Both the position numbers and the translations under genes were made by a program. This document shows positions 52,209 to 61,308 of a DNA stretch of 64,000 bases, one piece after another; position 1 is the stretch's first letter, and every line of letters begins with the position of its first letter. This stretch comes from Streptomyces sp. NBC_01288 (lineage in GTDB: Bacteria; Actinomycetota; Actinomycetes; Streptomycetales; Streptomycetaceae): contig NZ_CP108427.1 of the NCBI RefSeq assembly GCF_035982055.1, positions 1,922,001 through 1,986,000 of the forward strand, written 5' to 3'. Under the pieces are notes generated by a model. That model was not told the origin of the DNA. It saw only the letters and a program-made list of their open reading frames with translations, and made no database searches.

Positions 52209-53542
52209 CCACCGCCCAACAGACCAGCCCCTACCAGCACTACGTGTACGCGTATCCGCACAAGACGGCGTACCGTCGCCTCCAAGACCGGCCCGCGCTG
52301 CGGGAGTTGTGGGCTGCGCAGGACCGAAGCGCCCTCTCGCTGTATGTGCACATACCGTTCTGCGAGGTCCGCTGCGGCTTCTGCAACCTCTTCACCCGCA
52401 TCGGTGCCCCGGACGGCCTGACCGGCGCCTATCTGGACGCCCTGGAACGGCAGGCGGACGCCGTCCGGGCGGCGCTCGGCGACGGGGAGCCGGTGCGTTT
52501 CGCCACCGCGGCGTTCGGCGGCGGCACCCCGACCTTCCTCACCGCGTCCGAGCTGGAGCGCCTGTGCGACATCGCCGAGCGGCGCATGGGCGCCGACCTG
52601 CGCGCGGTCCCGCTCTCCGTGGAGGCCTCGCCCGCCACGGCCACCGCGGACCGGCTCGCCGTCCTCGCGGACCGCGGCGCGACCCGCCTCAGCCTGGGCG
52701 TCCAGAGCTTCGTCGACTCCGAGGCCAGGGCCGCCGTACGCCCGCAGCGCCGTGCAGACGTGGAGGCCGCGCTCGGCCGGATCCGGGACGCCGCCGTCCC
52801 GGTGCTCAACATCGACCTCATCTACGGCATCGACGGCCAGACCGAGCGGACCTGGCGCGCCTCGCTGGACGCGGCCCTGGCCTGGCGGCCCGAGGAGCTG
52901 TACCTGTACCCGCTCTACGTCCGCCCGTTGACCGGCCTCGGCCGGCACCAAGGGGACACCGGAACCGACCCGGAGTGGGACACGCAGCGGCTGCGCCTGT
53001 ACCGGGCGGGGCGCGACCACCTCCTCGCGCGGGGCTATGTCCAGCAGTCGATGCGGATGTTCCGCCGGGCCGACGCCCCGCCCCAGGGCACCGACGACTA
53101 CGCCTGCCAGACGGACGGCATGATCGGGCTCGGCTGCGGGGCCCGCTCGTACACGTCGACGCTGCACTACTCCTTCGACTACGCGGTCGGCATGCACGAG
53201 ATCCGCGGCATCATCGACGACTACGTCACGACGACCGACTTCACGCACGCGGAGGTCGGCTACGACATGGACGGCCACGAGGCGCGCCGCCGTCATCTCC
53301 TTCAGTCCCTCCTCCAGGCCGAGGGGCTGTCCGTCGCCGACTACCGCGCCCGCTTCGGGAGTTCGCCCGACGACGACTTCGGGACGGAGCTCGACCGGCT
53401 GGCCGGGCACGGCTGGCTGACCGACAGGGCAGGCGAGTTGCTTGTACTTACCCCGGAGGGCCTGGCCCATTCCGACGCCGTGGGGCCGGAGTTGTTCTCC
53501 CCCGAGGTGCGGTCCGCGATGGCCTCCTACGAACGGAAGTGA
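52205..53542 (+). CDS. STM4012-family radical SAM protein (HemN-like)
   Basis: 445 residues. The radical-SAM cluster is C53-x3-C57-x2-C60 in PFCEVRCGFCN, followed by AAFGGGTPTFLTASEL (GGE-like SAM contact) and LSLGVQSFVDSEARA and NIDLIYGIDGQTERTW, all HemN/CPO-III-like. The C-terminal part (about 300-445) has QTDGMIGLGCGARSY and a HemN-C-like winged segment (LLQSLLQAEGLSVADYRARFG). It is related to coproporphyrinogen dehydrogenase-like or haem-handling enzymes but belongs to its own named family. ATG overlaps the STM4013 stop (ATGA). Confidence 0.88.
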   Translation: MTTAQQTSPYQHYVYAYPHKTAYRRLQDRPALRELWAAQDRSALSLYVHIPFCEVRCGFCNLFTRIGAPDGLTGAYLDALERQADAVRAALGDGEPVRFATAAFGGGTPTFLTASELERLCDIAERRMGADLRAVPLSVEASPATATADRLAVLADRGATRLSLGVQSFVDSEARAAVRPQRRADVEAALGRIRDAAVPVLNIDLIYGIDGQTERTWRASLDAALAWRPEELYLYPLYVRPLTGLGRHQGDTGTDPEWDTQRLRLYRAGRDHLLARGYVQQSMRMFRRADAPPQGTDDYACQTDGMIGLGCGARSYTSTLHYSFDYAVGMHEIRGIIDDYVTTTDFTHAEVGYDMDGHEARRRHLLQSLLQAEGLSVADYRARFGSSPDDDFGTELDRLAGHGWLTDRAGELLVLTPEGLAHSDAVGPELFSPEVRSAMASYERK

Positions 53543-53551
53543 CGGACCGTC

Positions 53552-54472
53552 ATGGATCTCACCGTCCTATACCGGGGGCCGCTCGCGTCCTGCGACTACG
53601 ACTGTCCCTACTGCCCGTTCGCCAAGCGCCGCGACTCGACCGCCCAACTCCGCGCGGACCGGGAGGCGTTGGAGCGCTTCGCGCGGTGGGCGACGGACAG
53701 CGAGGACGACCTGTCGCTCCTGTTCACACCGTGGGGCGAGGGCCTGGTCCGCTCCTGGTACCGGCGGACCCTGACCGAGCTGTCCCGGCTGCCGCATGTC
53801 CGCAGGGTCGCGATCCAGACCAACCTGAGCTGCCGCACCGGCTGGCTCGCCGAGGCCGACCTCGACACGCTCGCCCTGTGGTGCACCTACCATCCGGGCC
53901 AGACCCCCTACGACCGTTTCCTCGGCAAGTGCCGTGAACTGGCCGACCGCGGGGTGCGCTTCAGCGTCGGCGTGGTGGGTCTGCCCGGCCACCTGGCTGT
54001 GGCCCGCCGCCTCCGCGAGGACCTGCCCCCGCACGTCTACCTCTGGATCAACGCCGCCGAGGGACACACCTACGACGACGCGGAGGCCGACGACTGGACC
54101 GCGCTCGACCCCCTGTTCCCGTACAGCCGTCACCCGCACCGCAGCGCCGGACTCCCGTGCCGTACCGGCGAGTCCGTGATCTCGGTCGACGGCGCGGGCA
54201 CGGTCCGCCGCTGCCACTTCGTCCGCGACGAACTGGGGAACCTGTACGACGGTTCCTACCGGGCGGCGCTGCGACCGCGCGCGTGTCCGCTGGCCGTCTG
54301 CGACTGCCACATCGGCTATGTCCACCTGGAGTCCCTGCCCTTGTACGACGTCTTCGCGGGCGGTGTCCTGGAGCGCGTGCCGTCCGCCCTCCCCGGGCCG
54401 GGCACCACGCGCACCCTGCCGCTCACAGCGCGGCCGGTGAGCGTCGTAATGTCGAGATCGTGTCCTCAGTGA
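53552..54472 (+). CDS. STM4011-family radical SAM protein with extra cysteine cluster
   Basis: 306 residues. The N-terminal cluster is C14-x3-C18-x2-C21 (CDYDCPYCPF). The barrel includes LLFTPWGEGLVRSWYRR and 'RVAIQTNLSC'. Further cysteines C203, C221, C245, C250 and C252 (LPCRTGE, RRCHFV, RACPLAVCDCHIG) form a Twitch/SPASM-like auxiliary cluster motif, common in peptide- and protein-modifying radical SAM enzymes. It starts 9 bases after STM4012, the last gene of the operon. No precursor peptide is evident nearby. Confidence 0.88.
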   Translation: MDLTVLYRGPLASCDYDCPYCPFAKRRDSTAQLRADREALERFARWATDSEDDLSLLFTPWGEGLVRSWYRRTLTELSRLPHVRRVAIQTNLSCRTGWLAEADLDTLALWCTYHPGQTPYDRFLGKCRELADRGVRFSVGVVGLPGHLAVARRLREDLPPHVYLWINAAEGHTYDDAEADDWTALDPLFPYSRHPHRSAGLPCRTGESVISVDGAGTVRRCHFVRDELGNLYDGSYRAALRPRACPLAVCDCHIGYVHLESLPLYDVFAGGVLERVPSALPGPGTTRTLPLTARPVSVVMSRSCPQ

Positions 54473-54598
54473 TGCCATCCCTTCTCAGGCGTGTCTCAGG
54501 AGTGTCATCGGGTGAGGGATCGCCACAGGGGCCCCGTGATGGAGGGAGAACGACCGCGGGTCAGCCGCGGATCGGCCATCACGGGGAGAACGAGACAC

Positions 54599-55597
54599 AT
54601 GAAGTTCAAGCGATTCGGGACCATCGCCGCGACAGCGCTCACCGGCACCCTGCTCCTGACCGCCTGCAACGGCGCGGACGGTGCGGCCGACGCCACCGTG
54701 TCGCATCCGGCGGCCGGGGCGACTCAGGCGGCGGGTGCCATAGGCCGCTACTCCGAGAACGCCCCAGGGGCGCGGTACTTCACGTCCATCCTGACCGGTG
54801 ACAACGAGGTGCCCGTCAAGGGCAAGCCGGCGGTGGGTGACAAGGACGGCAGCGCGGTGGCCCTCATGCGGGTCCAGGGCGACGAGGTGTCCTTCGCGTT
54901 CGCGTGGACCGGTATCGGCACCCCGACCATGGCCCATCTCCACCAGGGTGCGCGGGGCACCAACGGTGACGTGAAGATCCCGTTCTTCATGGAGAAGCTC
55001 AAGGACGGCACGCCGTTCGTGTTCGGCACCGTGAAGGTCAAGGACGCGGACCTGCTGCGGAGCATCAAGGCACATCCCGACCAGTTCTACTTCAACCTGC
55101 ACACCGGCGAGTTCCCCGGCGGCGCGGTCCGCGGACAGACCGTCGCGCTGCCGGGCGCCGTCTCGCTGCCCGCCGCCATCCGGCACTCGTCCCTGGCCGG
55201 AGTCGTCAAGGGGGCCCAGATCTACGCCTGCACCAAGCAGGACGACGGCTCCTACGCCTTCACCCAGGACAACGTCGACGCCACCCTCCAGGGCGGCATC
55301 CAGCACAGCTTCGCCGAGCACGGCCCCGCCGGTCCCCCGCAGTGGATCGCACCCGACGGTTCCTCGGTGACCGGCACCGTCCTCAACAAGTTCGACAACG
55401 GCAAGGGCAACATCCCCCAACTCCTGCTCCGCGCGCGGCAGACCGGCAAGAGTGAAGGACTCCTGTCCAGGACCACATCGGTGCTGCGGCTCAACACCGC
55501 CGGCGGCGTCGCCCCGACCGGCACCTGCGACCCGGCCGAGCAGCCCACCGCCCGTGTCCCCTACACGGCGGACTACCTGTTCCTCACCACCAAGTAG
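54599..55597 (+). CDS. CHRD domain lipoprotein with DUF3455 domain
   Basis: 332 residues. A lipoprotein signal (GTLLLTACNG, C22) is followed by a CHRD domain (about 55-185: YFTSILTGDNEVP, MAHLHQGARGTNG, FNLHTGEFPGGAVRGQ). A C-terminal DUF3455-like domain (about 195-330) has GVVKGAQIYACTKQDDGSYAF and PQWIAPDGSSVTG. It is exported and lipid-anchored; CHRD domains are extracellular beta-sheet modules of unknown bacterial role. ATG has GGGGAGA about 9 bases upstream. Confidence 0.88.
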   Translation: MKFKRFGTIAATALTGTLLLTACNGADGAADATVSHPAAGATQAAGAIGRYSENAPGARYFTSILTGDNEVPVKGKPAVGDKDGSAVALMRVQGDEVSFAFAWTGIGTPTMAHLHQGARGTNGDVKIPFFMEKLKDGTPFVFGTVKVKDADLLRSIKAHPDQFYFNLHTGEFPGGAVRGQTVALPGAVSLPAAIRHSSLAGVVKGAQIYACTKQDDGSYAFTQDNVDATLQGGIQHSFAEHGPAGPPQWIAPDGSSVTGTVLNKFDNGKGNIPQLLLRARQTGKSEGLLSRTTSVLRLNTAGGVAPTGTCDPAEQPTARVPYTADYLFLTTK

Positions 55598-55621
55598 CGC
55601 CGACGGAGCCGTACACAGCCA

Positions 55622-55654
55622 GGCGATGCGAGTCCCGCGCGGACTCGCATCGCC
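55622..55654. terminator. 14-bp perfect hairpin between convergent genes
   Basis: GGCGATGCGAGTCC (55622-55635) pairs perfectly with GGACTCGCATCGCC (55641-55654) around CGCGC. It lies between the CHRD gene and the convergent ABM-type gene: a bidirectional terminator. Confidence 0.8.
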
Positions 55655-55686
55655 GTGTGTTCCGCCTTCGTGCCGTCAGGTGCCGC

Positions 55687-55992
55687 TCACCACTCGACGT
55701 CCCCGGTCCCGGGCTCGTCCCCCTCCTCCGAACTCACCAGCGAGGCGATCGCCGCGAAGAAGGCGGCGATGCCCGGCAGGTTGGCTCCCTTGGCCCGTGA
55801 GGCCGCGAAGTCCTCCGAACTCCGCCAGGTCACGATGTCCAGCCACTCGTCGTCCGGGAGGCGGACCAGGCGGGCTCCGAGGAAACCGGCACGATCGGCC
55901 CGGAAGTCGGCGAGCATCGCGGGCCTGCTGTCCAGCAGCTCGGCGACTCGCCCCGGTTCGACACGGAAGCGGGTGAGTTCAACGGTCGACAT
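55687..55992 (-). CDS. ABM-type (dimeric alpha/beta barrel) small protein
   Basis: 101 residues. The pattern is antibiotic-biosynthesis-monooxygenase/ferredoxin-like: VELTRFRVEPGRVAELLDSRPAML at the start, GFLGARLVRLPDDEWLDIVTW in the middle (abbreviated) and DFAASRAKGANLPGIAAFFA at the end. Some relatives oxidise aromatic compounds without cofactors; many are only stress-associated. ATG 55992 is used because the conserved strand starts there. Confidence 0.8.
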   Translation of the reverse strand: MSTVELTRFRVEPGRVAELLDSRPAMLADFRADRAGFLGARLVRLPDDEWLDIVTWRSSEDFAASRAKGANLPGIAAFFAAIASLVSSEEGDEPGTGDVEW

Positions 55993-56076
55993 GAAACCTC
56001 CAACGTGATCCGCCCACACCGTAGGACATCGTCATCAACCGCGCGAGATCATCCCGGCGTCGGATTCCGCGGTCGC

Positions 56077-58443
56077 TCAGGAGAGGTCGATCTTCACGGA
56101 TGCCCCGGGCTTGAGGGAGATCTTCTTGCGGAACTTCCCGGCGCGGAGTTCGGTCTCCGTCCCCCCGACGCTCCGGACCGTCACCGTGGTCGCCTTGCCG
56201 TCCCGCCAGGAGAAGTCGACCGTGAATCCGCCGCGGGCGCCGATCCCGGTGACGGAACCCTTCGCCGACCAGGCCTTCGGCAGCGCCGGGAGCAGTTCGA
56301 GGACTCCCGGTTTCGAGTAGAGGATCATCTCCAGCGCGGCGGTGGGGCCGCCGAGGTTGGCGTCGATCTGGAAGATCGTGTAACTGCCCTGGCTGTACAT
56401 GTCGAACCAGTTCGCGGAGGTCCCGTTGCCGTTGTTCATCGAAGGGCGCAGCACGGTGAGATAGAGCTGGTAGGCCTTTTCGGCGTCCTTCAGCCGCGAC
56501 CAGCACAGCGATCGCCAGGCGCAGGCCCAGCCGAAACTGTCCATTCCCCTGGCGGTGAGGAGTGCGCGTACGCCGTCCACCAGTTCGCGCGGGCTGGTGT
56601 CGACGGAGATCCGGTCGCCGGGAAAGAATCCGATGAGCGGTGACAGATGACGGTGAGTCGTCTCACCGAGGTTGTCCGGGCTCATCCACTCCTCCAGCCA
56701 GCCGCTCTTCGGGCTGACCCGCGGGAGGTAGAGCCTGGCCCGCATCGATTCCAGCTCGGCGGCGAGGTCCGCGTCGCGGTCCAGGACGCGGGCCGCGGCG
56801 GCGAACTCCCGGAAGAGTTCCCACGCGAGCTCCTGGCCGTAGGTGTTTCCCTTGCCGTCCGGTCCGTGCTCCGGCGACCAGGAGGTGTCGTCCACCAGGA
56901 CGTCGCGGGACGAACCGTCCGCATCGGTCACCTTGGTGGTGATCAGCCGCGCCTTCCAGAACTCGGCCGCTCCCTTCACCACCGGATAGATCGTCTCCAG
57001 GTACGCGCGGTCCTGGGTGTACTCGTAGTGGCGCCACAGCGTGGCACAGAGCCAGGCATTGCCCGAGGGGTGCCAGGCCCAGCCGCTGCCGCCGTAGATG
57101 TTGGTGGAGAACGCGATGGCCCAGCCGGCCACTTCACCCGTGCTGTTGCGGAAACGGTTGTCAGGGCTGTTGAAGAGCCGCTTGGTCACATCGGTCCACA
57201 CCGGCAACTGGGACCGGCAGTAGCGGGCGAGCGCCTCCGCGTTGTCGCCCAGTCCGGCGGGGTCGGCCAGCCAGTAGTTCATCTGCACGTTGATGTCCGT
57301 GTGGTAATCGGCGTACCAGTCAGGGGTGTTGTTGTGGATCCACAGCCCCTGGAGGTTCATGGGCAGCCAGTCCCTGGACCCGGTGATGGTCAGGTAGCGG
57401 CCGTACTGCACATAGGCGGCCTCCAGCTCCGGGTCCGGGGTGGACGCGTCGGTGTATCGGACGGCGATGCGCGACCACGAGTCCAACGACCGCTGCACCG
57501 CCGAGGATCTGCCGAGATCGATCGAGAAGCGGTCGTAGAGGCGCTGGTAGTCGACCACATGGGTGGCGAGCAGAGCGGTGCCGGAGATCTTCGCCGCGGC
57601 AGCGGTCTTCGTACGGGCCACCGTGAGGGGGACCATGGACGAGTCCCGGAATTCCTTGGTGGCATCGGGTGAGTAGTCGGTACCCGCACAGACGGCGATC
57701 AGCACCTCGCGGCAGCCCGAGAAGGACAGCTTTCCGTCCTCCGCCTTGATGGTTCCGGAACTGCTCACGGCGGTCACCGAAGCCGCGTATCGCAGGCCGT
57801 TCTTCAGCGTCGCGGCGAACGACAGCCGCTTCCCGTCCGCCGACGTGGTCTCACCGTGCGTGCCCTCCAGGGAGATCACACCGGTATGGCTCCCGCCTCC
57901 CGTGAGCCGGACCACGATCACGTCGTCCGGGTGGCTGGCGTAGATCTCCCGGCGGAAACGGGCTCCGCGGTGCCGATAGGTCGCCGACACCACACCGTTG
58001 CTCAGGTCGAGGCCGCGACGGTAGTCGCTGATGTCCTCCGTGGTGTGGCCCGGCAGCGTGACCCGGAGTTTGGCCAGCAGCCCGAAACTGCCGAAGTCAT
58101 CGGCTCCGTAGGGAAGTTGTCCGTCGCTGGTGGGGGTGTCGTTGCGTCCGCCCGTCCAGAACGAACCGTCCGTGATGTACAGGAAGTCGTCCGCGGGGTC
58201 GCAGCCGACCAGCGCGCCCATCCTGCCGTTGCCCACGGGCAGCGCCTCCTGGATGACGCGCGACTCGTCGGCCGGCTTCCGGTACCAGAGGGTGGTGGCC
58301 TCGCTCTCCGGGACGATGTTCGCGTGCGCGGGACGCTCGGGGTCGGCGTGCGCTACGAACGGGGGCAGGCCACCGAAGGCGGCGAGGCCGCCACCGGCGA
58401 CACCGGTCAGGCGAAGGAAGTCACGGCGGGAGGAAGGAGGCAC
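56077..58443 (-). CDS. secreted GH95 glycosidase (alpha-L-fucosidase type)
   Basis: 788 residues. A Tat signal peptide carries SRRDFLRLTG. GH95 features are LPVGNGRMGALVGCDPADDFLYITDGSFWTGG in the N-terminal domain (abbreviated), DWLPMNLQGLWIHNNTPDWYADYHTDINVQMNYW-type catalytic-barrel entry, the glutamate in DDTSWSPEHGP, HRHLSPLIGFFPGD and FQIDANLGGPTAALEMIL. It releases alpha-1,2-fucose or alpha-galactose from plant or host glycans outside the cell. A perfect AT-rich palindrome lies 30 bases upstream. Confidence 0.92.
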   Translation of the reverse strand: MPPSSRRDFLRLTGVAGGGLAAFGGLPPFVAHADPERPAHANIVPESEATTLWYRKPADESRVIQEALPVGNGRMGALVGCDPADDFLYITDGSFWTGGRNDTPTSDGQLPYGADDFGSFGLLAKLRVTLPGHTTEDISDYRRGLDLSNGVVSATYRHRGARFRREIYASHPDDVIVVRLTGGGSHTGVISLEGTHGETTSADGKRLSFAATLKNGLRYAASVTAVSSSGTIKAEDGKLSFSGCREVLIAVCAGTDYSPDATKEFRDSSMVPLTVARTKTAAAAKISGTALLATHVVDYQRLYDRFSIDLGRSSAVQRSLDSWSRIAVRYTDASTPDPELEAAYVQYGRYLTITGSRDWLPMNLQGLWIHNNTPDWYADYHTDINVQMNYWLADPAGLGDNAEALARYCRSQLPVWTDVTKRLFNSPDNRFRNSTGEVAGWAIAFSTNIYGGSGWAWHPSGNAWLCATLWRHYEYTQDRAYLETIYPVVKGAAEFWKARLITTKVTDADGSSRDVLVDDTSWSPEHGPDGKGNTYGQELAWELFREFAAAARVLDRDADLAAELESMRARLYLPRVSPKSGWLEEWMSPDNLGETTHRHLSPLIGFFPGDRISVDTSPRELVDGVRALLTARGMDSFGWACAWRSLCWSRLKDAEKAYQLYLTVLRPSMNNGNGTSANWFDMYSQGSYTIFQIDANLGGPTAALEMILYSKPGVLELLPALPKAWSAKGSVTGIGARGGFTVDFSWRDGKATTVTVRSVGGTETELRAGKFRKKISLKPGASVKIDLS

Positions 58444-58472
58444 GGCGGAACTCCTCGGGCGAGAGGGTCGGG

Positions 58473-58490
58473 ATTAATTCGTAAATTAAT
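58473..58490. promoter_or_regulatory. AT-rich palindromic operator of GH95 gene
   Basis: ATTAATT-cgta-AATTAAT is a perfect inverted repeat 30 bases upstream of the GH95 start. In DNA of about 70% G+C an 18-base run this AT-rich is conspicuous. ROK, GntR or LacI-type sugar repressors are candidates, but none is encoded next to it. Confidence 0.55.
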
Positions 58491-58645
58491 GAGACGCCGA
58501 GGAACAAGCAATGGGCGTGCAGCCAAAAGATCCGACCTCTAGGCCGAACCACACCCGAATCGTGGCCACTTAAGGGGTGATTCAAGAATATTCCGGGCTA
58601 TTTATCCGATGACTGGCCGATGCCGGCCGTTGAGTCTTCCGGGAG

Positions 58646-59605
58646 TCACCGTGCGGCCCCGCGCCCCCATCCCGTCCCCACGAGGACGAGCACACCACCC
58701 GCCAGCCCGAACGCGCCGAGCCGTTCGCCGCCGAGCGCTATACCGGCCGCGGCGGCCCACAGCGGCTCGGTGCCGAGCAGCAGACTGACACGGGAGGGCG
58801 AGGTCCGGCGTACGGCCCACATCTGGACGAAGAAGGCGAACAGGGTGCAGAACGCGGACAGGAACAGCAGCCCGGCCCACTCGCGCGGCCCGAAGTCGGC
58901 GGCCGTCTCCCACGGTGTGGTGTCGGCGCCGGTCGACAGGATCGCGAACACCGCGACGGCGGTGGCGAGTTGGACGGTGGTCAGGGGCAGCGCGTCCGCG
59001 CCCTGGACCGACCTGGTGCGGGACATGGCGAGGACGTGCAGGGTGCGGGCCAGCGCCGCGAGCAGCATGAGGAGGTCGCCGAGGGAGGGGCGGGAGAAGC
59101 CCGCGCCCTGGGTCAGCAGCAGCACGCCGAGCACGGAGAGAGCCGCCGCGCCGAGGAAGGCGCGGGAGGGCCGGGTGCGGGTCACGGCAGCCTCGGCGAG
59201 CGGGGTGAAGATCATGGTGAGGCTGATGATGAGGCCCGCGTTGGTCGCCGAGGTGTGGACGACGCCGTAGGTCTCCAGGAGGAAGATCCCGGCGAGGATC
59301 AGCCCGAGCAGGGCCGCGCCGCGCCACTGGGCGGCCGTCAGGGCGCGCAGCGAGCGGTGGCCTACGACCGCGAGGACGGGGAGGACCAGGGCGAAGCGCA
59401 GGACCAGGACGGTGAGGACCGTACGGGCCGTGGTGATGTCCTTGGCTGCGAGATAACTGGCGCCCCAGACCACCGCGACCAGCAGGACGGGCAGGTCGGT
59501 GAGCCAGGCCCGGCGGGGCAGGGCGGTGCGCGGTACGGCGATCGAGGACATGAGGGCGGCTCTCCCGGTCTCCGACGAAGGGGTGGAGACATCGGTGGCT
59601 GCCAC
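58646..59605 (-). CDS. EamA/DMT-family transporter
   Basis: 319 residues, about ten membrane helices in two EamA repeats (WLTDLPVLLVAVVWGASYLAAKD..., and the repeat from GDLLMLLAALARTLHVLAMS). Ends with GERLGAFGLAGGVLVLVGTGW, typical of DMT metabolite exporters. Substrate unknown. ATG 59605 is the upstream start; ATG 59551 (MSSIAVPRT) is an alternative. The gene stands alone. Confidence 0.88.
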   Translation of the reverse strand: MAATDVSTPSSETGRAALMSSIAVPRTALPRRAWLTDLPVLLVAVVWGASYLAAKDITTARTVLTVLVLRFALVLPVLAVVGHRSLRALTAAQWRGAALLGLILAGIFLLETYGVVHTSATNAGLIISLTMIFTPLAEAAVTRTRPSRAFLGAAALSVLGVLLLTQGAGFSRPSLGDLLMLLAALARTLHVLAMSRTRSVQGADALPLTTVQLATAVAVFAILSTGADTTPWETAADFGPREWAGLLFLSAFCTLFAFFVQMWAVRRTSPSRVSLLLGTEPLWAAAAGIALGGERLGAFGLAGGVLVLVGTGWGRGAAR

Positions 59606-59642
59606 ACGGAACGATCACCGTACCGGCGCGCCCCCCGGCTGA

Positions 59643-60275
59643 CTAGGCGTTTTCCGCATCGGCGTCCGCGTACGAGCCGTAGGTCGGGCGGCCCGCCAGG
59701 TCGTACGACTGGATGGAGACGCCGGTGCTGGTCACGCGCCCGCCCGTGTGCCGGAAGGCCATGGGCTCGGTGCCCTCGGGGAACAGGCGCAGACCGCTGC
59801 CGAGCACGACCGGGAAGGTCACCAGGTGGAGCGTGTCGACGAGGCCGAGCGCGAGGAGGGAGCGGACGAGGGCGCCGCTGCCGTGCAGTTGGACTTCGCC
59901 CTCGGTGCGCTCCTTGAGGTCGGTGACCTCCTTGGCGAGGTCGCCGCCGAGGACGGTGGTGCCGGCCCAGGAGGGGTCGGTGAGGGTCGACGAGGCGACG
60001 TACTTCGGCAGCGCGTTCAGCTTGGCGGCGATCGGGTCGGCGGGGTCGGTCTTGTCCGGCCAGTACCCGGCGAAGATGTCGTACGTACGACGGCCGAGCA
60101 GATAGGCGCCGGAGCGGTCGAAGACCTCGACCACGAACCGGCCGAAGTCGTCGTCGCCGTAGACGAAACTCCAGCCGCCGTGCTCGAAGCCGCCGCGGGT
60201 GTCCTCTTCCGGGCCGCCGGGGGCCTGGTAGACGCCGTCGAGGGTGACGAAGAGAGTGGAGACGAGCTTGCCCAT
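59643..60275 (-). CDS. dihydrofolate-reductase/RibD C-terminal family protein
   Basis: 210 residues, RibD_C fold: KLVSTLFVTLDGVYQAPGGPEED, GAYLLGRRTYDIFAGYWP, KYVASSTLTDPSWAGTTVL, IQLHGSGALVRSLLALGLVDTLHL-like and FPVVLGSGLRLFPEG. These proteins bind NADPH; physiological substrates are mostly unknown. Not in a riboflavin cluster, so not a riboflavin enzyme proper. Confidence 0.88.
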   Translation of the reverse strand: MGKLVSTLFVTLDGVYQAPGGPEEDTRGGFEHGGWSFVYGDDDFGRFVVEVFDRSGAYLLGRRTYDIFAGYWPDKTDPADPIAAKLNALPKYVASSTLTDPSWAGTTVLGGDLAKEVTDLKERTEGEVQLHGSGALVRSLLALGLVDTLHLVTFPVVLGSGLRLFPEGTEPMAFRHTGGRVTSTGVSIQSYDLAGRPTYGSYADADAENA

Positions 60276-60389
60276 GTCGGGTGCCTGCTTCCTGGTGCGG
60301 GAGCGGATGGTGTCATCAGCTCAGACCCCGCGGGCCCCCGCAACTCATCGGTCCTCGCTACGGCATCTCCCGGTCTTCGCTACGACATC

Positions 60390-61208
60390 TCAGCCGGCGT
60401 GGGTCGAGAACATGCCGCCGGTCGGGCCCTGCTTGTCGCCGCCCTGGGCCTTCTTCAGGGCGTTGGCGAGGCTCTCGATGGTGAGGGACTGGAGGATGAC
60501 CCTGCCGTTGCCCTCCAGGGTGGCCAGGGACAGGCCCTCGCCGCCGAACACGGCGTTCATCAGGCCCTGGCGGTTGAGGCCGCCGATGCGCTGGACGCCG
60601 TACTGGACGCCCTCCTCGAAGGCGACGAGGCAGCCGGTGTCGACCTCGATGCGGCCGCCGAAGTCGGCCGGGTTCAGGTCGATGAAGTTGCCCGCGCCGG
60701 CGATGATCACCGTGCCGTGCCCGGTGAACTTCTCCAGGACGAAGCCCTCGCCGCCGCTCATGCCGGTGCGGCCGCCCTGGAAGGCGATGCCGAACTGGAC
60801 GCTGGACTCGGCGGCCACGAAGGCGTCCTTCTCCGCGAACCACGCGCGCGTGCCGTCCAGTTCCAGGGCGCGCATCTCCCCGGGGAGCACGCCCGCGAAG
60901 CCGACGGTGCCCTCGCCGCCCTGGGAGGTGAAGTACTGGAACGCCAGCGACTCACCGGCGAGCGCGCGCTGGCCGACCTGCATGGCCGTCCCCACGGCCT
61001 GCCGGAGCATGCCGCCCATACCGCCACCGCCCGAGCCGCCGCCCTGTTGCTGGCCGCCGCTCGACGATCCGCCGAGGCGGGTCTCCATGGTCACGTTCGT
61101 CGTCTTGAAGAGGAACTTCCCGGCCTCGCAGTACACGGTCTGGCCGGGGTTCAGGTTGACGACCGCCATCTGCATGGCGTTGCCGACGATCTCTTGCTGA
61201 AGGGTCAC
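60390..61208 (-). CDS. AIM24-family protein
   Basis: 272 residues. Beta-rich AIM24 fold with LNPGQTVYCEAGKFLF, TTNVTMETRLGG, a Gly/Gln-rich hinge (about 48-66) and GEGFVLEKFTGHGTVIIAGAG, 'GCLVAFEEGVQYGVQR'. Related to the yeast mitochondrial AIM24 and bacterial TIGR00266-type proteins; function undefined, possibly membrane-associated scaffolding. It is divergent from the SDR gene. Confidence 0.88.
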   Translation of the reverse strand: MTLQQEIVGNAMQMAVVNLNPGQTVYCEAGKFLFKTTNVTMETRLGGSSSGGQQQGGGSGGGGMGGMLRQAVGTAMQVGQRALAGESLAFQYFTSQGGEGTVGFAGVLPGEMRALELDGTRAWFAEKDAFVAAESSVQFGIAFQGGRTGMSGGEGFVLEKFTGHGTVIIAGAGNFIDLNPADFGGRIEVDTGCLVAFEEGVQYGVQRIGGLNRQGLMNAVFGGEGLSLATLEGNGRVILQSLTIESLANALKKAQGGDKQGPTGGMFSTHAG

Positions 61209-61308
61209 GAGAGGAGAACGCCGGAGGTGGTGGAATCAGTTCCGGCCGCGCGAGGTCGGCGTCCGTTCGCCGCCAGCACGCGGGTGCGCCGACCACTGGA
61301 ATGGGCTC

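Noticed and set aside
49248..54472. STM401x operon as a standard RiPP or haem-biosynthesis cluster
   Set aside because: No precursor peptide, leader-binding domain or exporter is visible, and only one of the radical SAM proteins is HemN-like while no other haem gene is present.
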